Source: Paragordius varius
Taxonomy: Eukaryota > Nematomorpha
DNA: 64,000 bases
Assembly: GCA_964247055.1 (NCBI GenBank)
Contig: OZ176055.1
Coordinates: forward strand, 3,038,001 to 3,102,000
Direction of reading: 5' to 3'
The notes beneath the pieces are model-generated. The model was not told the DNA's origin, did not search any database, and worked only from the letters and a program-made list of their open reading frames with translations. The position numbers and the translations under genes were made by a program. Positions 27,995 through 40,900 of this stretch are shown in pieces. Numbering within the stretch: position 1 is the stretch's first letter; the number at the start of each line of letters is the position of its first letter.

Positions 27995-28890
27995 TAGATT
28001 TAAAAAATTATTTTTGTGGATTTTGTGTTTTGAAAAAAATGGCATTTTACGGGGGGAACGGGTAAAAAGAGGGCCTAAATCAAAAAAGCGAGACGACTAT
28101 GTTCAGCGCAATCGAAAATAAGTAAACAAAAATCATATTTGAAATTGAATGGTCCAACACGTTCTCCGGAAAATTGTCTCAAAGACACGATTTTTGTGGA
28201 CTTCTGTTTTCAAAAAAACCCGTTTTTCATACGGGGTGGGCCCGAACTGGGGGCCTATTTCAAAAAAGGGCAAAGCTATTGTCGGGGCATTCATTGATTA
28301 TATTTTTTCGATGTTTGGATTTGATTGGGTTCACCGGTTTTCCGGAAACAGATCATAAAGTTACATGAAAAATCAGTTTTTAGCGGGTAGCTCCTTACCC
28401 AACAGCTATCATCATAGAAACGCTTGACTAAAATTTTTGCCTTTTAACAGGGAATACGTGGAATCCTTATTGAATTTTTACGGTCTCATACCTAGGGCGA
28501 AACATAGATTTAAAAAATTATTTTTGTGGACTTTGTTTTTTGTAAAAAATCGCATTTTACGGGGGGGAGCGGGTAAAAAGAGGGCCTAAATCAAAAAAGC
28601 GAGACGACTATTTTCAGCGCAATCGAAAATAAGTAAACAAAATTCTATTTATAATTGAATGGTCCAACACGTTCTCCGGAAACTTGTCTCAAAGACACGA
28701 TTTTTGTGGACTTCTGTTTTCAAAAAAACCCGTTTTTCATACGGGGTGGGCCCGAACTGGGGGCCTATTTCAAAAAAAGGGCGAAGCTATTGTCGGGACA
28801 TTTATTAATGATTATATTTTTTTTGATATTTGGATTTGATTGGGTCTACCGGTTTTCCTGTATCAGATCACAAAGAGGGCATTTTTTATT
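27995..28890 (+). repeat. Two-copy tandem array of a ~511-bp composite unit
   Basis: The block ATAGATTTAAAAAATTATTT occurs at about 27,994 and again at about 28,505, and the sequence that follows is nearly the same in both copies. Each unit holds two diverged subunits, A (GGGGGG..CGGGTAAAAAGAGGGCC..AGCGAGACGAC) and B (CGGGGTGGGCCCGAACTGGG..GGGC.AAGCTATTGTCGGG), which are themselves alike in order of motifs: a TTTTTGTGGACTT lead, a G-run box, GGGCCTA..TCAAAAAA, and a CCGGAAA end. This is a small higher-order repeat; a single B-like subunit occurs at 5,525-5,695. Confidence 0.8.
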
Positions 28891-28899
28891 TTTATAAAT

Positions 28900-29457
28900 A
28901 TATAGATTACAGATTATTCTTTATTCGTATTAAAATGATTCATCGTTTCTAATATCAAAACTAGTAATTTTGTGATTTATTTTTGATTTATTATGTAAAT
29001 ATATATTAATTATTTTACAAAAGGTTCAAATTATTACATATTTAAATTATAATATGGAATAATACAAACACATTTAACCTGAGGTTTCTAATAACGGTTC
29101 CGGTTTCATTTTTTGATTAAAAGCGAATAATTTTAATTCTTATTCGCATATCATTATTTATGGCAAACATAAAGATTTGAGGTGATAAAATGTAATGCAA
29201 TATTAGATTAGCAATGAAAAAAAATCGAATCGTTACAAACGATGTTTATATTGAAAGAATGTTTTGATGGTTTGGCACTGGCAATCGGTATATTTTGTGC
29301 GTCGGCCAATTTAAATGGTTTTCGTCAAAAAGGACATTTACAATTGTAACTTAACTAAATTTTTGACATGTGTCAAATATGACAATAGGATAATTTTTTT
29401 AAGAAATATCTTAATACAATTTATTTTTGATTATACGATATTAAAATAAAATCACTA
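28900..29457. other. Upstream flank of the secreted-protein gene
   Basis: A+T-rich sequence with no other gene. It must include the promoter of the small secreted-protein gene that starts at 29,458 but no element can be picked out. Confidence 0.35.
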
Positions 29458-30148
29458 ATGAAATACTTTTACTATGTATGCCTAATCTTACTTTTTGCAT
29501 GGACGATTGAATCCCAAAAATCTAGTATATTATTATAATACTATTTATTAATAATGTGTACCCACTCTTTGCACAAATTAAACGCCACCATTTTATAACA
29601 TTAAAATTTTTATAAATAATCAAAAAATATATAAAAAAGACACGAATTTGTACCAAAAAAGACATTTTTATTTTCCCCACAGACTTTTGTGATTGTTAAA
29701 AGATCCAACACATTTTTTTGAAACTGATTGAAGATGTTCTAAAAATTTTATTTTAGGATGTTTTCCTGTGTCTCTAAGATGCCGTGGACAACCGTTTCGA
29801 TGCAGACCCTTTTGTCGAGTGACTGCTCCAACTGTAACAACAACTATTAGCACAACTTTAACCGCCTTAAATAATGTGACATCGACAGATATGGGCTCTT
29901 CTGCAATGATGTCTAATAACTCATCATCATCAACCTTATCGACATTATCGACAACAAGAAGATTAAACTCTAGAAGGACCGTTAGAATACGTCGAACTGT
30001 ACGGACAACGACTCTATCCACTTTATTAAGTGGTAGGACACGAAGGACAACTAAAAGAATTATTCGCACAACTACTAATCGGGTAAACACATCAAGAACT
30101 ATTTCTATATCTTCTATAGCTAGTACGACTTTACCTATTGTGGGATAA
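29458..30148 (+). CDS. Small secreted Cys/Thr-rich protein, family not recognised
   Basis: Two exons, 29,458-29,524 and 29,757-30,148, joined in phase 1 by a 232-bp GT..AG intron, predict 152 aa. Residues 1-20 (MKYFYYVCLILLFAWTIESQ) form a classic signal peptide: hydrophobic core, small residue and S-Q near the cut. Exon 2 opens with a compact four-cysteine block (CFPVSLRCRGQPFRCRPFC) and continues as a Thr/Ser-rich tail with many Arg, including one N-linked sequon cluster (NNSSS). The tail could carry O-glycans. The exon is clearly richer in G+C than its flanks, which argues for real coding. I do not recognise the family. It could be a cuticle, mucus, gland or effector protein; that is a guess. 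The antisense frame across the same exon is a shadow. Confidence 0.6.
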
Positions 30149-30762
30149 TATATATAAACATTCAATGATAGTTTTTCATTAAATATTGCCATTAAGCATA
30201 TGCAGCAAAGAACCTTATTATTGTTAAATGGCAAAAAGGCGAAAACTTAACTTAAAGCCAACCTTTGCGGCTTATGCTCTATGTTATTATTTAATGGAAA
30301 CTATCAATCTAAATAATTCACTGTAATATTCATATATGTGTAATTTAATACATTTTGTTGCAAAATTTTGGTTGTCAAAATTATTATCAGCGATTTTTCT
30401 AATAAATGATTTTGGTATCATTTGCAAACCTTAGCCAAAAAATATAAAATTTAAACCACTCAACATAGTATATTGAAGATATTATGGCCGAAATTTTATA
30501 TGACAATTCAAAAATAGCCAAAAGGATGCAAAATATTAAAAGTGTAGATAGAAATATAATTATTATTTATGCCAAAATTATTGAGTAATTGGGTATTGTA
30601 CTTGAAGGCCAAAACGGAGAGTAAAATAGGATAATATTTTGATATTATCATTTTGATTGATTTAGCGCATATTTTGGGCGCAAACTGTGGAAATATAAAA
30701 AATATTGAGACAAATGTACCAAGATTCCCATTGTGCTTTGAGGTTTAAGGCCTCACGATTTA

Positions 30763-30929
30763 TATACCATTTTTCATTCAAAAGCAACAATTTTTCAAGT
30801 AAAATGAACATTTTTCATTCAATAACAATTGAAAAATGTTGCGTTTGGTAGAAAAAATAATGCCTTTGGTTAAAAAAGAGTTGCGTTTGGTTGAAAATTG
30901 CGTTGGTTGTTAGACTAAAAAATGGTATA
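30763..30929. mobile_element. Small palindromic element with TATACCATTTTT tips
   Basis: Left tip TATACCATTTTTCATTCAA and right tip AAAAAATGGTATA are inverted complements, with related CAACAATTTTTCA / TTGAAAAATGTTGC words inside. The outer ten bases match the TATACCATTT family at 6.5, 41.0 and 43.0 kb, but the core differs. Confidence 0.5.
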
Positions 30930-30997
30930 TATAAGATGGTTATTGGCATTTTTTGGTAATTGCTCTATATCGAAAAATCGCAAAATTAGGATACATT

Positions 30998-33780
30998 ATA
31001 CTGCGTCCGATATCAGGGCTTATGATAAAATATGTATTCTAATAGAAAATATCAAGATTATTATGGTGCTTTTATTTTGGTTTTACGAGTCATATAAGAA
31101 AGTTAATTACACTTTTGTGCTAAGTATTCCATATCATGAAATGACAAAATTTGCCCAGATTTCTTAAATAAAATTTTTGTGAAAGCTAGAGGCATTGCAA
31201 AAAATATTACTCAATATATAAACTACATATAAAAACAATATCTTCAAAAAGTTTTAATTTTTAGATGTAAGCTCTGAAAGTCCCAATTTTTTTTCTTCTA
31301 AAATGATCTACTCTAAAAATAAACGCAAAAACGCCGCGATAAAAATTTTAGATATAGCAAAAATTTGATATCAACTAAAAATTTTTAAAATATGCGGATT
31401 TGTTTAAAAAAATTTAATTTTTAGCCAAATTTAAAGCGTACTTTATATAGTGATGATGAAAACGGTAAAACGGGTGAAAATATGATAAAAACACTTTTTC
31501 TCTATAACACTGTGTGCAAAAAAATTGGTAACAAATTTTATTCATATAGCTTATAAGGGCCAGCAAATTCATTGCCGAAAATATTTTATTTGTGATGGCC
31601 TTATTTTTGGAATATTGAAGAAAAGCAAAATTAGGCAACTGTAAAATTAAGGAAAAAAAGGATAATTAAAATAACAATGATAAAACTTCAGTTATTATGG
31701 TCTATTATCATTTTAGCAGATATTTAAGTATCTAAAAATATATAGTTAGGGATGTTATGAAAAATGGAGATCAAAAAATCGCATTTGTACCAAAAGAATT
31801 TTTTTATTAAAATAATTTTTTTAAGTATTTATTAGCGAAACTTACTATTAAAACATTCATATATTATTTATTAAAAAAGTTATATATTAAAATAATTTTT
31901 TATTTTTTATTTTTTGTCATCTGGTTTATGAGTGTATAAAAATTTTCTGTTTTTGGATCTAACATGAGCGGAAGTTTTAAAGTATATAAATTTATTCGAG
32001 ATGGGGTTTGAAAAGAGTGGAATAAACAATCCGTATAAAACCCTGTAACAGGTTTGTTTTAATACAAAATATTACTGGAATTTGTACGGATTTTCGGTAT
32101 ATATTTCCTATTTTGTATTAATTTATATACATTATATTCCCGGCCATGTAAGATCCCAAAATAAAACTCTAATTTTTATAACCTCATAAACCATATGACA
32201 ACAAAATGAAAAAATAAAAAAACTTATTTTTACTTTTATTTTCATACATAAGTTTTTTTAATGATTATGAATGTTGAGATTTTTAGTTGAATAATTAAAA
32301 AAAAATATTTTTATATAGTTTCATAAAATATTTTGTCTTTTATATACGTTAATAGAAAAACGCTATTTTTTAATCTGAATTTTCAAAACCCTAACAATAT
32401 GGTTTTAGGCTTTTTTGAAATTGTAAATATCTGCCAAAATGATAATAAACCTTAATTTATATCACAAGTTTTATCATTATTTTTTTAATTCTGAATTTTG
32501 ACTATTGCCCAAATTGTTTTTCTCCCAATATATGAAAAACTAGGTCGTCAGCAAATTAATATTTTTGCGGCAAATGAATATGGTCATAAGCCTCATTTAA
32601 AAATTTTTTTTGCAAATAGTGTAATAATTCAATGATGCTGAAATTTTATTCATATATTTAGATTAAAATATTCGTAATTCTTAATCAATATTGTGTATTT
32701 TAGAAAATTCAAAATTATGAGGCAAATGAATTAAAGAAAAATTCTGAAGCGATAGAAACGTTCGGCATCATTGAATTATATGTATGTAGTTTAATATCTT
32801 AAGCCGTTATTTAAATGTTTCGTTGACTTAAAATGGCATTTAGTACACGTCAGCATAATGTTTAAAAATAATTTTTTTGAAAAAAGTATGCATTTTTTAA
32901 TAAGTAATTTCTAATTTGTAAATTTAGCGTTTATTATTTTAGGGGCCAATGGTATTTTTGCATTAATTTTAAAAGGAACTTATTTTAGAAGATTAAAAAA
33001 TTCGACTTTTGGAGCATACATCTAAAAATTAAAATTTTTTAAAATTGTTGTGTTTTATCTGTTTAGATATATTTTAGTGAAATTTTATGCAATTTAACAT
33101 TTATCTTTTACCGAAATTTTGATATCTTTTGATATCGCGCACTTAATTTAAAAGTGTTAATACCGCCATAACACTTGGATGCAACAGATTCATTTGAATT
33201 CTTCGATATATAGTGGAATGGTTGGATACCCCGGGTTTGTTTAAAAAATTTAAAAAATATGGAGTAAAATTATGGCATTTTGCACTTATACCACATTAAG
33301 AACCCAAATACAAAAATGATTATTCAAAAACACTTAATAAAAGGTAAAAATTTAGTCAACATGACATGTATGCATGAATAAAATACATAAATATTGTTAA
33401 ATATACCACTTATTTTGAATATTAATGTTAAATGTGATTTAAGTAAAAGTATTAATATTAGAGCTAGAATAAAATAAACAAGATATTTTTCAAAAATTTT
33501 GTATAATGGCGTTAAAGTAGTTGGATACGGAACTTTTTATTCAAAACTAAATTTTATTTAGATATTTTGGCTTATTTATATAATTTTTAGGATAGAAGCA
33601 TAAATCAAAACCGTTTCAGTAGTTTTTAAGTTTATCAAATTATATAATCTGCGTCCCCAATTTGAATCAAAGTGTTAAATTACTCGCAAGGGCTAAAACC
33701 AAAAGTACCCTGATAATCCCGATACACTTGTATCAGAATTATTTTTCATCAGTTTTTTTATTTGTAGGCACTGGGTAATG
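30998..33780. mobile_element. Large foldback palindrome carrying a nested MITE
   Basis: The left arm (about 30,998-32,030) and right arm (about 32,030-33,780) are imperfect inverted complements. Matching landmarks are CAGATATTTAAGTATC / GCAGATATTTACAATT read inverted, the TTTTGTTGTCATCTGGTT block, and GGAAACG..CATC / GATG..AAAACGG. The right arm is interrupted by a TTAA-type MITE at about 33,170-33,680, after which arm sequence resumes ('AACCAAAAGTACCCTGATAAT'). No open frame of note. Relatives: 15,008-16,425 and 24,270-26,480. Confidence 0.65.
33170..33680 (+). mobile_element. TTAA-type MITE nested in the foldback arm
   Basis: Begins AACACTTGGATGCAACAGATT and ends CCCAATTTGAATCAAAGTGTTAA, the family tips. 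It interrupts the right arm of the 31-33.8 kb palindrome, so it inserted later than that element. Confidence 0.65.
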
Positions 33781-33809
33781 CAAAACAAACCACTTTCTTT
33801 ATCCTAATG

Positions 33810-34393
33810 TTAACACTTGGATAAAACAGATTCATTTTATTCCTTCGATTCAAATTGGGGTAGTTAAATACCCCAGGCCTGTTTAAAATTAAATTCTTCA
33901 AAAAATATGGAAGGAATCGAACCATGGCAAAATTGACCTATATAACATTAATAAACCGAAATATATGAAAAAAATTATTTAAAAATACTTGATATAACTT
34001 ATTTTTAGCTAAAACCGAGAGGTAGAAATTTCAGAACGTGACATGTGTGGAATGGTAAAATTTTAAAATACTACGGAATAAACCGCTTTTTATATTTATA
34101 TCAATGTTAGATGTAATTTAAATAAAAAAAATAGCTTCAAATTTACCCTTAAAATTAAATGAGGATGATATTTTGCAAAAATTTTGTAAAATAAAAATGG
34201 CGTCGAAGTAGTTTGACATGGAACTTTTTTTTTCAAAACAAAATTTTATTTAGATATTTTGGCATATTTATATAATTTTTATTAAGATAGAATCATAACT
34301 TTAAATTGGGACCGTTTCTTTCAGTAGTTTTTAAAAAATCCTAACTCAAATTTAGTGTGGGGTATTTAGATCCAAATTGAATCGAAGTGTTAA
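33810..34393 (+). mobile_element. TTAA-ended MITE, best-preserved copy
   Basis: Left tip TTAACACTTGGATAAAACAG, inner CCTTCGATTCAAATTGGGGTA; right end GGGGTATTTAGATCC, then ATTGAATCGAAGTGTTAA. The right tip is the inverted complement of the left with a few changes. About 584 bp with no coding capacity. A truncated relative follows at about 34,420-34,640. Confidence 0.75.
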
Positions 34394-34998
34394 AAAAATT
34401 TACTCAAAAATTTTCTTTACAATTTGATAAAAAACACCAAATTCAAAAATATTGTAAAAAATAGCGATGCAGGTTCATATTTTTAAAATTAACTTTATAT
34501 ATTTTGGTTTTACATAATTTATCTTGATATAAGCATAAATATTGGATTCTCATTTGGCAGTTTTCAATTATGCCAACTATGTGATTTGGCGTCCCTATTC
34601 ACCCATACCCAAATTGAATCGTTTATATTCTTAGTACATGAAAAATAAATAAATAATCAGGGCAAAAAGCACATCTATGGCAGCATGCAAAGGGATTGTG
34701 GTTAACTAGATAGAACAGTCTATTTGAATTGCTAAAAATTAAACATTATGATCATACAAATATATACATTTAAAAGCTTATTTATAGTAAAGTTGAACCC
34801 CTGGATAATGATACATTAAAATCTATTGCTAGAAAATATTTTTAATGTTGAATATTATCCATAAAAATGTAAAGGTATCAAGTAGATAAAATAACCTATT
34901 TCGAATGTTATAATAAAAAATCCAAATTTTTATTTATCAACAGATTATACTCATTCTTATTTTTGCGTAAAACCATGTGAAAAATTTAAATTTTTCAA

Positions 34999-37900
34999 AT
35001 GGAAATATTAGATAATTTAAACAGAGCCATTGTTTTTGTTTCTACCAAGGAATACTCGGGAACTAAGTTATTGCCCGAAGAAAATAAATTATTTGCCAAA
35101 TTTTTACAAAATATGTATGGAACTAAATTTCGAATTATCATCAAACAAAATATGACTTTCACCCGCAATTTGATGGAAAATGCTACAAACTTTTATGCAA
35201 TTCATGGTTTTATATGTGTATTTGCCATTAAACTTAGCGATAATATAAGTTCTTTACTTAATGAAATATATGCCAAAATTTCACAACAAATCGCAAATAT
35301 AATACAAGAATGTAAAACATATCATAACAATGTCAATACCTTATTCGTTATTGTACCCCTTGAAAACAAAAGCAAGGTAACATCAAGTAAACCATTTAAA
35401 AATGCTCATACAAAAATCGTCGTGTTGGGGTCTCCTATCGGACAATACATCTCTAAAATTCAATCTAAAAATGTTGAAAAAAATAAGTTGCTTAAAGCAT
35501 TAGATGAATTTTTTATATCTTTAAACCGCAATATTTTTCATAATTATGAAACTGTTCTTTACGCCATAACACATATTAAAGAGAAGCTTGATAACGCACG
35601 ATCAATCCAAATAAAAGTCCTTCAAAATATACTTCCAAACTTTGTTACTAATCCCGCTCAGGCCAATTCAACAAATCTTTACGGCAAATCCAATCTAAAA
35701 AACGAAATACATCTGAATATTTCTCAAATCGTCACTTGGTTAGATAATAAATTCTCAAGTATATAAATTTGTTTAATTAACACTGTAGATGGTGAAATAA
35801 TAAACAATGGTGTAGTCGGTAAACTGTCGCATTCAACGCAACAAAACATTTTAAGAGATGATGTCTCTAATATTAGGCAATATAAATATTTATTATTTGT
35901 ATTTAATATTTTAATACTTTAATTTTTATGGATATTATTGATTTTATTATATTCATACATAATGATGAATTTCTATATATGGCATTATTTATATTTCCCA
36001 TATTATATTTATCTCAAAATATAATTGACTCCAATAAGCCATAATTTGTAGTATATCAATTTTCAAAAATATAAAATTTAGATATATATATGTCTTTTCG
36101 CAAATTAACACTTGGATGCAACACATTTATTTCAGTCCTTGGATTTTAATTAGAGTCGTTAGATACCCCAGGCCTGGTTAAAATTAAATCCTTTATAAAA
36201 TAGGATTGAATTGGAATCATGGCAAAAGTTTTCACTCATAAAACATAAATGAATCAAAATTTAAAAAAATACATTTAAGAATATACTTGATATTACTAAT
36301 TTTAATGTAAAACCCAAAGGTAAAATTTAGTCAACCTGGCATGTTTGCATTACTTGCAAAATAAACCGCTTTTTTTGTTTCTATCAATGTTAGCTGTGAG
36401 TTAAATAAAAAATAGCTTTATTAGCTTTAAAATTAATATATTTTGCAAAAATGCTGTAAAATACAAATGGGGTCGAAGATATAACATTTATATAAAACGA
36501 AATTTTATTTAGATATTTCGGCTTATTTATATAATTTTTATTAGGATAGAAGCATAGAGACCGTTTCTTACACTAGTCTTTTAAATATATCAACTTAAAT
36601 GTAGTCTAAGGTATTTAGATGCCCCAATTTGAAACAAAGTGTTCATTGATCAGCCAATGAAAACATAATATTTTGTTTGGATTTTTTATATATATAAAAT
36701 TATCACACATTACAAATCGATATTTGTCTTATAAATCATTTACATCTAGACTTAGTCTCGATCAAATGTTGGCAAGATTGGAAAAACAAGCAGCCGATTA
36801 TTGCATATTATTGGGGTATTGGGCCGAAGCGACGACTCACTATCAAACAGCTATGGATATTAACAAACAACTTGGCGATAATTTGTGGTATGCCGGTAAT
36901 ACATACATACTTACATACTTAATTTATTATTTTGTATTAAAAACAAAATTTATATAAATTTGATACACAAAAACTGGAACCGAAATTTTAAATTATATTG
37001 ACGAATATATGTCGGCTTAAGTCTTAGCTTATGACCATTTTCATTTAGAGGGAACTGTATATGAAAAAACGTAATCATTTGCAATTTTCTTAACCACTTT
37101 TGAATTGGTTTGTTAACAAGATTTTAAGCTTTTATCGGAACATTTATAGGGTTTCCTGAATAGAAATATCTACGCCTGAGAAACTTGAAATTGAACTTGA
37201 AATTTTGCCTAATCAATAAGGATGTTTGCTCCTTAAAATATTTATTTAATAATATTTAGAATAAAATGCATTTTTATAAATAAATAGTTGTTCAAAAACA
37301 AAATATTTGTTAATTTGTATTGTATTTGTTTTAATATTTGTAAATTTTTGGAGAATTAAAATCGTGATCGAACATGCATGTAATCGACGTGCTTAATATC
37401 TATAACTAATTAATCCGAATTGTTAGTTTTCGCTCATTTTATTTATTTTAGTTATGGGCAACAAACCGTTTTTTAAATCGGTACTATAACATTTATATAT
37501 ACTTGAATTTTAGTAATTGCTTAACAGGCTTCGATAGTTAACAATATTATTCTGCCTAAAACTTAAATATAAAAATATTATATTTTTATACTATTTTCTT
37601 TATAGCAAGTTTAGAGGGGTGGTGCTTTACTATAATCAATAAATATTTTGTGCAATCTATGCATTTGAAAGATGAAAACCAAAATACCAAAGAAAATAAT
37701 CGGCGGCCCATAAATAAATCATATTCCACTAATGATATTTCCACCACGTCAAATCAACTATCTACTAGCCCCTTTTCAAAAAGTTTGATATCAAATTTAG
37801 TTTTTTTTCATAAAAATTATTGAATATAAATGATAAACATATAGTTTTAACAACTGTTTTTACTAAAATTTTGATATACAGTAAAAATTGAAATTATACG

Positions 37901-40900
37901 GACAAAATGTAAAAATATAAAGACAAATTTTGTTTTTCAAAAGATAACCATACTTTTATAAACCTTTATTTATAAAAAACATTGAATTACAATCGTAAAA
38001 TACATAATTTATTGTGCTACCAATTAACAATCTATGTTTTAATTTGTAGTTTATAAACAATGATTTAGATATGAAAAAAGTATGGTTGTCTTTTAGAAAA
38101 AAATATTTGTCTGTATATTTTCACGTTTTTTCCGTATAATTTCAATTTTTACCGTAAATTTGTCAATTATTATTTTGTTTGTTTGTAGAGCTTTTAAATT
38201 CAACATACCCTCCTCATAGTCCTATGAATGATTCATCCATAATTAGTAATAAGCTTAACGACAAAAAATCACAATTAAATGTTTTGGTCCAGGGGCTACC
38301 TAATCTCAAAAATCATTACAAAACCTTATATCGTTCTAACCTAATTTTGGGGTCCTTATTCACACAAAAACCAACATCAGAGGTATCACAATGGTCTACC
38401 ATAAAAACAACCAAACAATTAACTTTGGTTGAAACGAGATTGTTGGACGCAATAAAACTTTACAAAGAGGTTTTTAGAATTTAAACTTTTGAATATAAAA
38501 TGAGTTTTTTTTGAGAATTTTTTGAAAAATTTAAACCTAAAAGCATAATATATATATATTTGTTTAAAAAAATTTTAACTCTATATTTAATTTTTTTTTC
38601 TAATTTTTATATAGTTTCCTGAAATATCGGATGTTACTTTCGATGCGATGGTCAAAACGGTCTGTTTTTACATTATTACTAAGGTATTGGTGATGAAATT
38701 AAGTTATTTTTGCTAATATATATATTTTTTTCTACTTTAGGAAAATATTAAAGCTGAAACTATGTTGCGAGAAGCTATTAATTTTAAATCGACAATCACG
38801 AAAAATCCATCCGTAATATATTTATTTAATTTTATAAATTTTTTATATATTTTAATCCTGATTACTTTTTTGGGATTTTTTTATCGTTTTTAGATATATA
38901 TATATAGGAATAATATTTTCTAGTAAATAGTGTATATAAGTCTAATAATTAAAAATTAGTTCTATTATTAATAAAACATAATTATTTTTTTTGATTTCGG
39001 GTGCAAAAGATATAACATTATTTTATGCCTTAAATTATTTAACAAATGTCGCTTAAATTCGTTTTATCTTTTATTCATAATATTTTAAGTTCAAGAATAC
39101 GGATCATTATATTTTATAGTTTGAATGCTGGAACTTATATGCGGATTTATACAACCGTATGGGTATGAAACGAAAAGCAGCATTTTATAAACGTTCAATT
39201 GGCTTAAAAATGATAAATGAGCATGACAATCAATGCGATTATAATTACACAGAGGTTTTAGTCCTTTAAATCTTTCGTAAACCCTAAAATTTATAAAAAA
39301 AATAAAATGTGTTAATCAAAATCTTATATAAGAATATTTTATTAATAATATATGGGAAAAATCTGTTAAAATATGATAGTTGTATATTGGGTCTAATTAG
39401 GCCACAATTTATCTTTTACTTTTTTAGTTATATTTTTACACAAAACTAACCAGTCGTTACTTATCACACGGTATATTAACCAATTAATTATGTTACAAAA
39501 ATTTTTTCAATTATTAATAACCACTTATTTTATTCATTTTTTTCTAGTTATTATATTTTTAGTTTAATTCAATACCCATGTTTATTGGTCAAGACTATGG
39601 GATACCTATAGATCCATTTTCTCAAGGTTGTTTTAAATATTTTTTTATTAATTTTTTAACATTAAAACAGTTTTAATTATAAAAATATTTGCAAATTACT
39701 TTTAAATTATGTAAAATAAAAAAGGATTGAGTTACAAATAAATTTAATATATTTTATTTAATCTTTTTTGCATTAGCTCCTGCTGATACGGAGCACCATT
39801 TTAACTTAAATTACGATTTGGATTTAAGGTGTTATTCGGAGTTTAAGGCTGGTTGGCCCTCAATTCAACGCCAAATTTTGGATGAGATGATTGCAATAGC
39901 TAAACATTTTCAGCATATACCTTTGGCAATTAGGTTTTGTAGTTTTTTTCAATTAGACTTTATTAATTTTTTTAAGATACATTTTAAATTTTTGAAACTA
40001 AAATACTGTATGGTTTACCGCTTTTAAACATGTCAATCATGATCATAACTGTTCAATTTATACCATAAATATGAGTATATTTTGTACAATAAATAATATA
40101 AACCAGGGACATGCGGCTGTCTCACACATTGTGTGCGGCCCGCGAAAATTATGGAAATCCATAATTGGCAAAAATATGCCCTCAAACTCTTAGTCTAATT
40201 AATATATCTAAAAAAATGTATTGAATCAGTCAATGTAATTGTCAATGAACTTGAAAATTATTTTATTGTGTTTGCATTTTACGGTATTATGCTTGACGTC
40301 TAAAAAAATATTTATTAATTCCCATATACATGTAAATCTAAAATACGGACCCGAACCATTTGTGTTGGACGCTCCTGATATACACGAACAAACCGATCAA
40401 ATTGATTGTTAGAGTTTTAAAATTGCGATTAAACAATTTTCAAGAGAGATTTGCCTTTATCTAAATCATATTGTAATTTTATACCACCATTTTTTGTTTT
40501 TTTTATCTCGGTTACAACCAATATATGTAATTTTATCTTTATTGTTTAGTATATTTTTATTGGTTAATTGGTTCTATAAATATGTTTAATTCCATTGTTT
40601 ATCTAATTACATCAAATATTTTTAAATTTGAAAATTTGCTTAATTTAAATTATCCATGGCTATTATTTGAATGGTCTTAATTTAACCCTAAATATTACAT
40701 CACTTACATTTTTAAACCAGACATGCTCTTTTCAAATTGGAATACTTTGCTGAATCAAAAACTATGGTTAATGATAAAAGAATACTTATTTCTGATTTCG
40801 GTGTTTTACAAGCCTTGAGTTATAAGACTACACAAATTTTGGGCACATCAACCATCTTTATACATGATATGGAGGATAAAACGTGTGCTATTTCACCCAT

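Noticed and set aside
29668-30234. 188-codon minus-strand frame rich in Val/Leu
   Set aside because: Antisense of the Thr/Arg-rich exon, which explains its composition; the plus strand has a signal peptide exon and splice sites in phase.
35800-36660. Separate gene downstream of the 255-codon frame at 34,999
   Set aside because: The stretch holds a TTAA-type MITE and a short open continuation that fits a TRAPPC9 exon better; no independent gene is supported.
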